From the IMG/VR virus record IMGVR_UViG_3300024999_000045, positions 1 through 64,000 of that record: a DNA stretch of 64,000 nucleotides; one strand, written 5' to 3'. Positions 7,194 to 14,207 of this stretch are shown here, one piece after another. The notes under the pieces are model-generated. The model saw only the letters and a program-made list of their open reading frames with translations, made no database searches and was not told where the DNA came from. The translations under genes were made by a program, and so were the position numbers. The DNA comes from a virus. Positions within the stretch are counted from its first letter, which is position 1; the number at the start of each line of letters is the position of its first letter.

Positions 7194-7682
7194 ATGCTAA
7201 GTAAAGAGTTTTATGATTATACAATATTTGAAAATGGTGAAATATATAAAGGCGAAAAAAGAGTATCAATAAGAATTAATGACGGAAGATATGAAACTAG
7301 ATTGACAATTGAAGGAAAAAGAAAGAATTTCATACTAGCAAGACTTATGTTCTTAGTATTTAAAGAATTTAATATTGATGATAAAAATTTGTGTATCTGC
7401 AACAAGGATGGCGATAAACTGAATATTAATCTTGATAATTTGTATTTAGAAGATAGAAAAAATTTAATTCAAGGTGATAAACATAAAAATCAAGCCAAAA
7501 TATCCGATTTAGAGGCAGAAGAAATAAGAAAAGAGTATAATGGTAAAGTTGGAAGCAATCAACATGATAAAATAGGATTATCCTTAAATGATTTAGCAAA
7601 GAAATACAATGTAACTAAAGGATTAATTGCTCAAATTGTTAGTGGTAGGTGCAGAAATAAAAGCAAATATATATTAAAATAA
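7194..7682 (+). CDS. Degenerate HNH-family protein with C-terminal helix-turn-helix
   Basis: 162 aa from ATG 7194, which has GGTGGTGAG at ideal spacing; a longer frame from 7155 lacks a site and begins upstream of the likely transcript. An N-terminal HNH-like domain keeps the family scaffold (LARLMFLVFKEF, then NKDGDKLNINLDNLYL). However, both catalytic His positions are replaced: Ala where the family has IHRLV, and Asn in CNKDG where it has NHxDG. A C-terminal NUMOD-like helix-turn-helix follows (SLNDLAKKYNVTKGLIAQI). It is likely a DNA-binding protein derived from a homing endonuclease and no longer a nuclease. It has its own promoter, fitting an independent mobile or regulatory gene. Confidence 0.65.
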   Translation: MLSKEFYDYTIFENGEIYKGEKRVSIRINDGRYETRLTIEGKRKNFILARLMFLVFKEFNIDDKNLCICNKDGDKLNINLDNLYLEDRKNLIQGDKHKNQAKISDLEAEEIRKEYNGKVGSNQHDKIGLSLNDLAKKYNVTKGLIAQIVSGRCRNKSKYILK

Positions 7683-7696
7683 TACGAGGTGATTAA

Positions 7697-7957
7697 ATGT
7701 TAGAATTAGGTCAAGTGGTAGCAACTCCAGGTGTCATTGAATCAATTAGTCAAGAAGATATAAATGAAGCATTAGATAAGCATAGATTAGGTAATTGGGG
7801 TAATGTTTGCGATGAGGATTGGGAAACAAATAATGAGGCGCTAAATGATGACGGAAGGGTATTATCATCATATACATCTAAGGAAGGAAATGAATTTTGG
7901 ATTTTATCTGAAGGTGACCGTTCTTCAACAACCGTTTTGCTGCCATCAGAATATTAA
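7697..7957 (+). CDS. Unknown protein, small plasmid/phage type (86 aa)
   Basis: ATG follows CGAGGTGATTAA, a start context used by several genes here. The sequence contains ATPGVIESISQEDINEALDKH, a helix, then HRLGNWGNVCDEDWETNNEAL and a beta-rich C-terminus (SSYTSKEGNEFWIL, then STTVLLPSEY). This pattern resembles a small family of unknown proteins found on plasmids and phages; no biochemical role is known to me. Its codon use is slightly less A/T-extreme than the neighbours, suggesting transfer. Confidence 0.65.
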   Translation: MLELGQVVATPGVIESISQEDINEALDKHRLGNWGNVCDEDWETNNEALNDDGRVLSSYTSKEGNEFWILSEGDRSSTTVLLPSEY

Positions 7958-8000
7958 TATTTATTTAAAAGGTGAAATTTATTTAAATTTAGAATAAGGA

Positions 8001-8546
8001 GTGATAGTTATAGCACCACCAATTAAAGGATTTAATGACTATGAAGTAAGAGATAAAACAACTGCAATATTTTTATATAAAACAAATGGTGAAAAATTTG
8101 AAACCTTGATAGACACAGAAGATTTAGAAAGAATAAAAGAATTGGGTTTACATTGGCATTTGAGATATGCTCCTAAAACAAAATCATATTATGCTAAGGC
8201 AACGGGCAATAAATATAATCATAGTAATAAGTCTAATATATATTTACATATGATTATTATGTGTTCTGATTTTAATAAAAAACAATATGTAAATCATAAA
8301 AACCACAACACTTTAGATAATAGAAAAAATAACCTTGAAATTGATACTAATCGTGGCAATTCACAAAAAAGAATAAAACCAAATTCTAATAATAAATCAG
8401 GGTATAGAAATGTGTGTTGGATACTTGGGCAATGGTGGGTACAAATGCAGATTAATGGCAAAAATAAGGTATTAGGTAAGTTTGATGACGTTCACGAAGC
8501 CGGTATTTTTGCTAAAGAAATGAGAAATAAATATTATAAAAAATAA
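8001..8546 (+). CDS. HNH homing endonuclease with C-terminal AP2-like DNA-binding domain
   Basis: About 180 aa. The HNH core is intact: His in YLHMIIM, then VNHKNHNTLDNRKNNLE. A C-terminal AP2/ERF-like domain follows (SGYRNVCWILGQWWVQMQI, then KVLGKFDDVHEAGIFAKEM). Such free-standing enzymes cut DNA at specific sites and spread their own gene. The start is unclear: GTG 8001 directly abuts the ribosome site AAGGAG and is too close, and the only codon at normal spacing is ATA at 8010. A non-standard start or a mutated ATG is possible. Not within an intron as far as I can see. Confidence 0.8.
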   Translation: MIVIAPPIKGFNDYEVRDKTTAIFLYKTNGEKFETLIDTEDLERIKELGLHWHLRYAPKTKSYYAKATGNKYNHSNKSNIYLHMIIMCSDFNKKQYVNHKNHNTLDNRKNNLEIDTNRGNSQKRIKPNSNNKSGYRNVCWILGQWWVQMQINGKNKVLGKFDDVHEAGIFAKEMRNKYYKK

Positions 8547-8588
8547 CTTAAATCTAAATAAATGAGAAATTTTAATTGGAGTGATAGT

Positions 8589-8798
8589 ATGACTAAAGAT
8601 AAACAAAGACACAATCCTGATAAGCCACAAAATAATTATGGAAGTTGGTGTTCTTATTACGAAGAGTATTCTAACGGTTCAGTAGGTTGCGAAAGAGGTT
8701 TAGATGTATCTGTTTGTAAAGGGAATCCTCATAATTGTATTAAAATTAAATATAAAGAATTAGCATCAAGAAGTGACAGACAAAAAATAGAAGATTGA
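8589..8798 (+). CDS. Small Cys-containing protein (69 aa)
   Basis: An upstream ATG at 8562 has no ribosome site; ATG 8589 follows TTGGAGTGATAGT and is preferred. The product has Cys in SWCSYYEEY, VGCERG, SVCKGNP and HNCIKI, four Cys that could hold one metal. The ends are charged. The cysteine spacing resembles small phage proteins of unknown function. An intergenic repeat copy follows the stop. Confidence 0.55.
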   Translation: MTKDKQRHNPDKPQNNYGSWCSYYEEYSNGSVGCERGLDVSVCKGNPHNCIKIKYKELASRSDRQKIED

Positions 8799-8834
8799 AT
8801 AAAAAAGATATTTCATTTAGAAAGGAATGATTAA

Positions 8835-9113
8835 ATGAGTTTAAAACATAAAGAGACAATGATATTTTATGATAAAAATAAGGAATATATTGTGTCTATT
8901 AATGATTATTTAAAAGTAAAAGTTAAAGAACATGACAAAATTAAAGTCTTAGATGGATATGTTAGTACAATTGATACATTTGAAAGAGGAATAATAGAAT
9001 TAGAAGAATTTATTGACGGTAAACACAATTTTAAACCTTTCGATTATGGTTGTGTAGAAGAAATTATTGAACACATAAAAGATGGACAAAAGTTAGCAAA
9101 AATATTTAAATGA
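8835..9113 (+). CDS. Unknown protein (92 aa)
   Basis: Ribosome site AAAGGAATGATTAA. Alternating strands and helices (KEYIVSINDYLKVKVKEHDK, then VLDGYVSTIDTFERGIIELE), with a helical tail ending IKDGQKLAKIFK. Possibly a small beta-barrel. The stop overlaps an intergenic repeat copy. Function unknown. Confidence 0.55.
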   Translation: MSLKHKETMIFYDKNKEYIVSINDYLKVKVKEHDKIKVLDGYVSTIDTFERGIIELEEFIDGKHNFKPFDYGCVEEIIEHIKDGQKLAKIFK

Positions 9114-9143
9114 AACTAAAATTTCACTTAAAGAGAGGACAAT

Positions 9144-9329
9144 ATGAATGATATTGAAGAAATAATTAGACAAATTACAGTAAGAATGCCTAATTCTTAT
9201 GAAGAATGTAAAACTGTTTATTTAAAATTTGGAGATGTAGAAAAGACAGAAAAGGTACTGAATTTATATAATAGATTGCCATGTTTTCAAGGTAAACCAG
9301 AATTATATGATTTTTTAAAGATATGCTAG
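9144..9329 (+). CDS. Unknown protein (61 aa)
   Basis: ATG follows AGAGAGGACAAT. The sequence contains RMPNSYEECKTVYLKFGDV and ends with helices and two Cys (LPCFQGKPELYDFLKIC). It is the last gene before a small promoter-like site. No motif recognised. Confidence 0.5.
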   Translation: MNDIEEIIRQITVRMPNSYEECKTVYLKFGDVEKTEKVLNLYNRLPCFQGKPELYDFLKIC

Positions 9330-9369
9330 TTTTGATAAAAAGAATATTTTGTTTTAAGAGCATTTATGA

Positions 9370-9375
9370 TATACT
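9370..9375 (+). promoter_or_regulatory. Possible extended -10 promoter
   Basis: TATACT at 9370-9375 is preceded by TG with one intervening base. A poor -35 (TTGTTT, 9349-9354) lies 15 bp upstream. It would serve the frameshifted gene at 9404. Confidence 0.35.
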
Positions 9376-9403
9376 AAATAAAAAAAGAAAAGGGGAAATT
9401 AAT

Positions 9404-9581
9404 ATGAAAAAGAAATATGTTTTAGAAATTCAAACGGGGGAATCAATTATGTAATGGAGATATAGACTCCGTAGTATTTTATTTTCTTGAAGAAGAAAAA
9501 AATAAAATGGATATTATTTTGGAAATAGCTATTGAGAATAGTTATAAGACAATGGTGTATCTTGATGATGATATTGAATAA
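9404..9581 (+). pseudogene. Frameshifted small gene (about 58 aa if restored)
   Basis: ATG 9404 has AGGGGAAATTAAT upstream but stops after 16 codons at TAA 9452. Removing one G from the GGGGG run at 9436-9440 joins it to an open frame through to TAA 9579-9581. That would give a protein beginning MKKKYVLEIQTGN and ending YLDDDIE, with an acidic helical middle. A normal ribosome site and an intergenic repeat copy at the end support a real gene. Either it is a recent frameshift, a base-count error in the run, or a slippage-controlled gene. Confidence 0.55.
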
Positions 9582-9613
9582 AACGAACATTTTATCTTAA
9601 AAGGAGTGAACAT

Positions 9614-9694
9614 ATGTTAGATGTTATATGTATATTAATTTTTATGGGAGTCGGAGGATTTGTTGTGGCTTTATTTCTGGCAGCAATTACATAA
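9614..9694 (+). CDS. Membrane microprotein (26 aa)
   Basis: A 27-codon frame with AAAAGGAGTGAACAT at ideal spacing. Nearly the whole product is one hydrophobic segment (ICILIFMGVGGFVVALFLA), so it would be a single-span membrane peptide. Its position after a regular gene junction and before a promoter supports it. Possible roles include a small holin-like or membrane-protein modulator; there is no direct evidence for either. Confidence 0.45.
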   Translation: MLDVICILIFMGVGGFVVALFLAAIT

Positions 9695-9733
9695 AATAAA
9701 TTTAATAATAACCGAAAATAAATAAAAAAACTC

Positions 9734-9761
9734 TTGACAATGATTTCCATTGTGTTAAAAT
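9734..9761 (+). promoter_or_regulatory. Promoter of the recombinase-like gene
   Basis: TTGACA at 9734-9739, 16-bp spacer, TAAAAT at 9756-9761. It is followed directly by ATAAATATAATA, the sequence that recurs after -10 elements in this genome. Confidence 0.7.
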
Positions 9762-9796
9762 ATAAATATAATATATAAAGAAATGAGGTGAAACAG

Positions 9797-10876
9797 ATGT
9801 TGGCAGATCAAAATAATGTAATAGGTTTTAATAGTAAAAGTTTTTATACTGCTCTAAATAGTATTTTAAATGATATAAAAGAAGAATCTGAGAATACTCA
9901 TAAAAATTATCTTGGGACATACAGAAACTTTTTTCAGTTTATTTTAGGCAAAAGTTTAGATAATATAAGCTGGGATGATATAAAAAAAATAGACTTTCCA
10001 ACAATACAAAATTATGTTGATCATTTAAAGAAAAAGAGTAAGCTGCCAACAGTAAAAGCGAAAATTGCTGCATTAAATACTTTATATGACAGACTTCATA
10101 GTTGGGACAATAGCATAAATAAAGAATTATTTGGGCAGCTAAAGAAGATTAAAATAACTAGTCAAATTAAAAAAGAGGGGAGGTATGGGGCATTAACTAT
10201 TAGTGAAGTAAATAAATTATTAAAATTTGCATCAGAGCAAAAGTGTAAAGGAAGAGAAAATTTTGGATTAGAACAAAAGTTATTTTTTGAATTTGCATTA
10301 ACATTAGCAATAAGAAAAGAGTCTATATTATCTCTAAAATGGGAAAATATAATGAAGGTTTTAGATAAAAACAGTGGAGAAGAAGTTTGGGTTGTTTATG
10401 GATATGAAAAGAGAAAAGATATAGAAAAAGCTATAAATGAAGACTTTTTTAATAGATTAAGTGAATTGAAAAATAAAGAAACAAAACAAACAGATTATGT
10501 ATTTAATATATGTGAGCAAACATTAAGAAAAACTTTAAAAGACTTTTGTGCCGAAAATGGAATTGGAGAAAATAGAAAAATAAAGATTCATAGTTTAAAA
10601 AAGACTTCAGGTGATAGAACGTTTGATATGACTGGTGGAAACATTAAACTAACAGCAGATCAACTTCAACACTCAGACATTAATACAACATACAATGATT
10701 ACTTAGGTCAAAATATGAGCTATACAGAGCAACCAAGCTTCTTTCTAAACTTTGATGAAGTAAATGCCATAGACACAATTAAACTAGATGAATACACCAA
10801 AGAACAGTTAATAGAAGCTATAAGCAAATGTAATAAAAATATCATAAACCAAATATGTAAGAATATTGAAAAATAA
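9797..10876 (+). CDS. Tyrosine recombinase-like protein (YopP-like position)
   Basis: 359 aa from ATG 9797, which follows GAGGTGAAACAG; GTG 9788 is inside the ribosome site. The N-terminal core-binding domain (about 10-110) contains NTHKNYLGTYRNFF. The catalytic domain has Arg in ALAIRKESILSLKW, a possible hairpin Lys in YEKRKDI, HSLKKT, LQHSDINTT and a Tyr in YNDYLG. The motif HxxR is HxxK here, so the second catalytic Arg is replaced. It could be an integrase, but its place before a DGQHR protein and an MrpR-like repressor matches the yopP-yopQ-yopR order I recall from SPbeta, where such proteins belong to lysogeny control. I lean to the regulatory reading, with integration activity possible. 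Confidence 0.75.
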   Translation: MLADQNNVIGFNSKSFYTALNSILNDIKEESENTHKNYLGTYRNFFQFILGKSLDNISWDDIKKIDFPTIQNYVDHLKKKSKLPTVKAKIAALNTLYDRLHSWDNSINKELFGQLKKIKITSQIKKEGRYGALTISEVNKLLKFASEQKCKGRENFGLEQKLFFEFALTLAIRKESILSLKWENIMKVLDKNSGEEVWVVYGYEKRKDIEKAINEDFFNRLSELKNKETKQTDYVFNICEQTLRKTLKDFCAENGIGENRKIKIHSLKKTSGDRTFDMTGGNIKLTADQLQHSDINTTYNDYLGQNMSYTEQPSFFLNFDEVNAIDTIKLDEYTKEQLIEAISKCNKNIINQICKNIEK

Positions 10877-10899
10877 TTGAAGAATATAAAAATAATATC

Positions 10900-10964
10900 T
10901 TGACAATGGGTATAAAAATATGTTATTATGTTTATAATAAGTAATGAGAAACATAATAACATAT
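10900..10964 (+). promoter_or_regulatory. Promoter with a perfect 16-bp inverted repeat (probable operator)
   Basis: TTGACA at 10900-10905 and TATTAT at 10924-10929 form a promoter for the gene at 10978. ATATGTTATTATGTTT (10918-10933) is perfectly repeated in inverse orientation at 10949-10964, separated by 15 bp. The left arm covers the -10 element. In DNA this looks like an operator; in RNA the same sequence would fold into a 5' leader hairpin. Likely ligands are the recombinase-like or DGQHR proteins of the module. Confidence 0.65.
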
Positions 10965-10977
10965 AGGAAGTGACCGC

Positions 10978-12273
10978 ATGAGAGCAGAAAGAGAAAAGTT
11001 AGAAGAAAAATTGAATATTGTTTTAGAAGAAATATATAGAGATAAAAATATTATTACAAAAGTAACAGATGAATTATTATCAAAAGGTATATTTAGTGTA
11101 AAAAAAATATTAGATAAAAGAGTTCCTTTAAAAGTTTTAGATGAAAAATTACTAGGTTTATTAACATTAGAAATATATAAACACACGCAAAAAGAATTAA
11201 TTAAACCTTCATTATTCTTTACTGAAACAGAAATAAAAGAATCTTCTGTTTATGAATTAAAAAGTAACAACAAAAGCAGCAACGGATATCCAATAGTTCT
11301 GAAGAATGTTAATAAATTATATGACGATCATTATACTACAACCTTAACGATAAAAGAACTTGTTGAATTATATAGAAATACAATGATAATTTATAATTAT
11401 GAAACACAAAGAAATACTAGAATTAAAAGCAACGGAATGGAGGAAATTAATGTTAATCCTATTTCTGTTGAAGAAATAAAAAATGCTATTCTAACTGGTA
11501 AATTTATATCAAATACAGTAACTTTAAATCTATTTCAAGATGGCGAAGATGTTTTTGAATATTCAGACGAAACCAATAAGATTAAAATAATAGCAGGCGA
11601 GCTAAATATTGTAGATGGATTTCATCGATCATTAGGAATGATAGCTGCTTATAGAGAGAACCCAAATTTAGATTTTATAACTGAAATTAGATTTACTAAT
11701 TTTAATATAGATAAAGCTAGAAGACTTATTGTTCAAGAGGATAAACAAAATAAAATTGATAAAAAGTATATCAAATCTCTTAATACAGAAAATTTAGAAA
11801 ATATAGTTGTTAAGAGAATTAATGAGAGTGACGAATCTGAATTACAAGGCAAAATAACAACGAATGCAAAACTTATAACACTGAATAAAGCACTAGTTCT
11901 GCAAGATATAATGTCTAATGCAATAAAATATAACTTTGAATTTAAAGCGAAACGAGATGTTGATGTAGTGTCAAAATATTTAATTGAATTTTTTAATGAA
12001 TTAATTGGAATTTATCATAAAGAATTTGTCGATGAGTTAGAAAGTTATAAAAAAATTAGTGTTATAAATAATCCGAATATTTTCGCTGGTTATATAGCAT
12101 TAGCAAAAAAAATACAGAATAATAAAAATTGGAAAGAAGAGTTAGAAACGACAATGAAAAAAATTGACTTCAGTGTTCATAATCAAGAGTGGAACACAAC
12201 AGGAATATTTAATAAAAAATTAAACAAAGGCAATATCAACACAATTTCAGAATATTTTACAAGAAAATTATAA
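10978..12273 (+). CDS. DGQHR/ParB-like protein (YopQ-like position)
   Basis: 431 aa; ATG 10978 is preceded by AGGAAGTGACCGC. Residues about 1-80 are charged helices. Around residue 213 lies IVDGFHRSLGMIAAY, the DGxHR signature of ParB/sulfiredoxin-fold proteins, a group that includes DndB-type and phage proteins. The C-terminal third is helical. DGQHR proteins often bind or sense nucleotides or DNA, but no activity is established for this one. It sits between a recombinase-like gene and an MrpR-like gene, downstream of a strong operator-like repeat, so a role in lysogeny control is the best inference. A nucleotide-binding regulator or a DNA-binding partner are both possible. Confidence 0.65.
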   Translation: MRAEREKLEEKLNIVLEEIYRDKNIITKVTDELLSKGIFSVKKILDKRVPLKVLDEKLLGLLTLEIYKHTQKELIKPSLFFTETEIKESSVYELKSNNKSSNGYPIVLKNVNKLYDDHYTTTLTIKELVELYRNTMIIYNYETQRNTRIKSNGMEEINVNPISVEEIKNAILTGKFISNTVTLNLFQDGEDVFEYSDETNKIKIIAGELNIVDGFHRSLGMIAAYRENPNLDFITEIRFTNFNIDKARRLIVQEDKQNKIDKKYIKSLNTENLENIVVKRINESDESELQGKITTNAKLITLNKALVLQDIMSNAIKYNFEFKAKRDVDVVSKYLIEFFNELIGIYHKEFVDELESYKKISVINNPNIFAGYIALAKKIQNNKNWKEELETTMKKIDFSVHNQEWNTTGIFNKKLNKGNINTISEYFTRKL

Positions 12274-12294
12274 TCACATAGGGGGTGAGAGGAT

Positions 12295-13233
12295 ATGGAA
12301 AGAAACTTATATAATGAAGAATTTAAGAAAAAGTTTGTGAATGCACAATATACTGGTAGAACAAATGATTATTACATTTATGTATTATCATTAGCAAGTA
12401 AAATAGAAGAAAATTTTGGGAAAGATTTGTATGAATTTAATGATGAAGAATATGATATTTTGCTTAGCAATATTAAAACAAATAGTTTAAATTCATTAAT
12501 TAGCATTAATATAATATATTCAAAATACGTTGAGTTTGCTATGTCAGAAGGCCTTGTTAAACACAGAATTAATTATCCGTCGCTAGTAAATCCACAAGAT
12601 TTAAAAACATATGTAGGTAAAATAGTAAAAGAAAAAAGATATATTAATACAAGAGAAGATTTTGAAATAGTAATAGGTCTTTTATATAATCCACAAGATA
12701 GAGCATTGTTTGGATTGTTATACGAAGGAGTAAAAGGTGCAAATGGTATTGAAGAATTACAGAACTTAAAGAAAACTGATTGTAATATAACAAACAATAC
12801 ATTAACCTTAACGAGAGATAATGGGACACAAAGACAAGTAGTGGTATCAGAGTATACAATGGAACTTATTCAAGAAGCAATTGAAGATAATGAATATTAT
12901 AAAAACAATGGGGACGGCGATCATTTAAGAAACCCATTTACTCCTCTTGCTCAAACTGAATATGTGTTAAGACCTTCTGGGATTAAAAAAATAAATAAGG
13001 TAACTCAACAAGGCATAATTAGAAGAATTAATAACTTGAAAGAATGGTTTGATTATCCATTTATATCTATAACTAATATTTGGGTTAGTGGACAGATAGC
13101 TGCATCAAAAAATAAAAAAGAAGAATTAGGAAGAGAATTGTCAAGACAAGAGTATATTGAGATAGCGGAGAAATTTGGCTTTGGGGAAGCATATTGGTTT
13201 AATATTAAGCGAAGCGTGATAGATTATATATAG
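12295..13233 (+). CDS. mrpR: MrpR-like lytic-cycle repressor (catalytically degenerate tyrosine recombinase)
   Basis: 312 aa; ATG follows GGGGGTGAGAGGAT. The fold signature is that of a tyrosine recombinase: an N-terminal helical core-binding region (YYIYVLSLASKIEENFGKDL, NIIYSKYVEFAMSEG), then a box I-like region (ALFGLLYEGVKGANGIEEL) in which the catalytic Arg is missing, and no HxxR or nucleophilic Tyr box at the C-terminus. SPbeta MrpR (YopR) is a DNA-binding repressor of exactly this type, and residues here recall it closely. The role would be to hold lytic genes silent in the lysogen. The gene ends inside a 42-nt perfect hairpin and is followed by a response regulator gene. Confidence 0.7.
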   Translation: MERNLYNEEFKKKFVNAQYTGRTNDYYIYVLSLASKIEENFGKDLYEFNDEEYDILLSNIKTNSLNSLISINIIYSKYVEFAMSEGLVKHRINYPSLVNPQDLKTYVGKIVKEKRYINTREDFEIVIGLLYNPQDRALFGLLYEGVKGANGIEELQNLKKTDCNITNNTLTLTRDNGTQRQVVVSEYTMELIQEAIEDNEYYKNNGDGDHLRNPFTPLAQTEYVLRPSGIKKINKVTQQGIIRRINNLKEWFDYPFISITNIWVSGQIAASKNKKEELGRELSRQEYIEIAEKFGFGEAYWFNIKRSVIDYI

Positions 13234-13257
13234 GGAAACCTATATATAATCTATCAC
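13216..13257 (+). promoter_or_regulatory. Perfect 19-bp stem hairpin with GAAA loop spanning the repressor stop codon
   Basis: The 19-base arm starting GTGATAGATTATATATAGG at 13216 is perfectly complemented at 13239-13257 around a GAAA tetraloop. It covers the last codons and the TAG stop (13231-13233) of the MrpR-like gene. There is no U-tract afterwards, so it is not a standard terminator. Options are an RNA stability or processing hairpin, a partial terminator, or a palindromic protein-binding site. Confidence 0.7.
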
Positions 13258-13288
13258 TAGTATAAACATTATAATAAATTATAATAAA

Positions 13289-13334
13289 TTATACCATAGT
13301 GAGATTTACAAAAAGATACAAGTTGTGGTATAAT
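13289..13334 (+). promoter_or_regulatory. Promoter of the response regulator with flanking inverted repeat
   Basis: TTTACA (13305-13310), 18-bp spacer, TATAAT (13329-13334). TTATACCA (13289-13296) and TGGTATAA (13326-13333) are exact inverse copies, one just upstream of the -35 and one overlapping the -10. A dimeric regulator could bind both arms. Confidence 0.6.
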
Positions 13335-13357
13335 GAGAGGTGGAGGCGATAATACAG

Positions 13358-14071
13358 ATGATATTAAACACTATAATATGTGATGATATGCTAGGTCAAA
13401 TTGATTTAATACAAATTTACATTGAAAATATGAATATACCCAATGTCAAAGTAGTCAAAACAATTACTGATGGGTCAAAATTAATAGAAACTTGTAAAGA
13501 ATTGAAACCAGGTTTAATTATTTTAGATATAGAACTTCATGAATATGGAGAATATAACGGAATGGATTTAGCTAAAAAAATATACGAATTTGATAAAGAT
13601 GTTTCGTTTATTTTTATAACAGCACATAAAGATTTTTCAATTGAATCTTATAAGGTTAGAGCTGTAGATTTTATAGTAAAACCGTTTCAATCAGATAGGT
13701 TGAAGGAATCTATTGAATTTATAATCAATAAAAGGGGATATAACAATAAATGGTTTAATAATAGAATAGATGTTGTTTCTAGCGGTACGATATATAAAAT
13801 AGATTTTAATAATATAATATTTATAGAAGCGTTAAATCGTAAAATAGTAATACATACTATAGAAGAGGAAATTGAAGTTAATGATACTTTAGATAATATA
13901 TTATCAATGTTAAATCCTATAAAGTTTAAAAGGTCTCAAAAATCATTTATTGTTAATATAGATAAAATAAAGAAAATAAAAGGAGGCAATAGTAAACATT
14001 CTTCAAAAATAATTTACTTTTGTAATTATCAAAAAACTGCATATCTTGGTGAAAAATATGATATTTTGTAG
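13358..14071 (+). CDS. LytTR-family response regulator (AgrA-like)
   Basis: 237 aa. An in-frame GTG at 13340 lies inside the ribosome site, so ATG 13358 is chosen. The receiver domain (about 1-125) has the acidic pair D9/D10, phosphorylatable D57 in IILDIEL, FITAHK and KPF with the conserved Lys. A LytTR DNA-binding domain fills about 140-237 (NNIIFIEALNRKIVIHT, then KFKRSQKSFIVNIDKIKKI). In bacteria AgrA-type proteins answer quorum peptides through a membrane kinase; no kinase, AgrB or AgrD is nearby. It directly follows the MrpR-like repressor, so it may couple host density signals to the lysogeny decision. Regulated by its own promoter with an inverted repeat. Confidence 0.85.
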   Translation: MILNTIICDDMLGQIDLIQIYIENMNIPNVKVVKTITDGSKLIETCKELKPGLIILDIELHEYGEYNGMDLAKKIYEFDKDVSFIFITAHKDFSIESYKVRAVDFIVKPFQSDRLKESIEFIINKRGYNNKWFNNRIDVVSSGTIYKIDFNNIIFIEALNRKIVIHTIEEEIEVNDTLDNILSMLNPIKFKRSQKSFIVNIDKIKKIKGGNSKHSSKIIYFCNYQKTAYLGEKYDIL

Positions 14072-14128
14072 AATGAAAATTAAAAAGGATATTTCACGCA
14101 CAGAAAGGGATAACTTAGACATTTTCAA

Positions 14129-14156
14129 TTGATTTTGTAAAAATATAATATATAAT
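14129..14156 (+). promoter_or_regulatory. Possible promoter after the response regulator gene
   Basis: TTGATT at 14129-14134, 16-bp spacer and TATAAT at 14151-14156, about 50 bp before the next gene. A second TATAAT begins at 14144. Unusually for this genome it is not followed by ATAAAYATAATAA. Confidence 0.45.
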
Positions 14157-14207
14157 TCATTTGTAAACAAACTTAAATATAAAATAAAAATTGGGGGTAA
14201 CAAATTA

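Noticed and set aside
9797-10876. Calling the recombinase-like gene a firm phage integrase
   Set aside because: HxxR is HxxK and the neighbours match a regulatory cluster; no attachment site could be recognised.
14073-14132. A 19-codon frame after the LytTR gene as an AgrD-like signal peptide
   Set aside because: No ribosome site, no Cys-centred or Gly/Pro pheromone core, and no AgrB-like gene.
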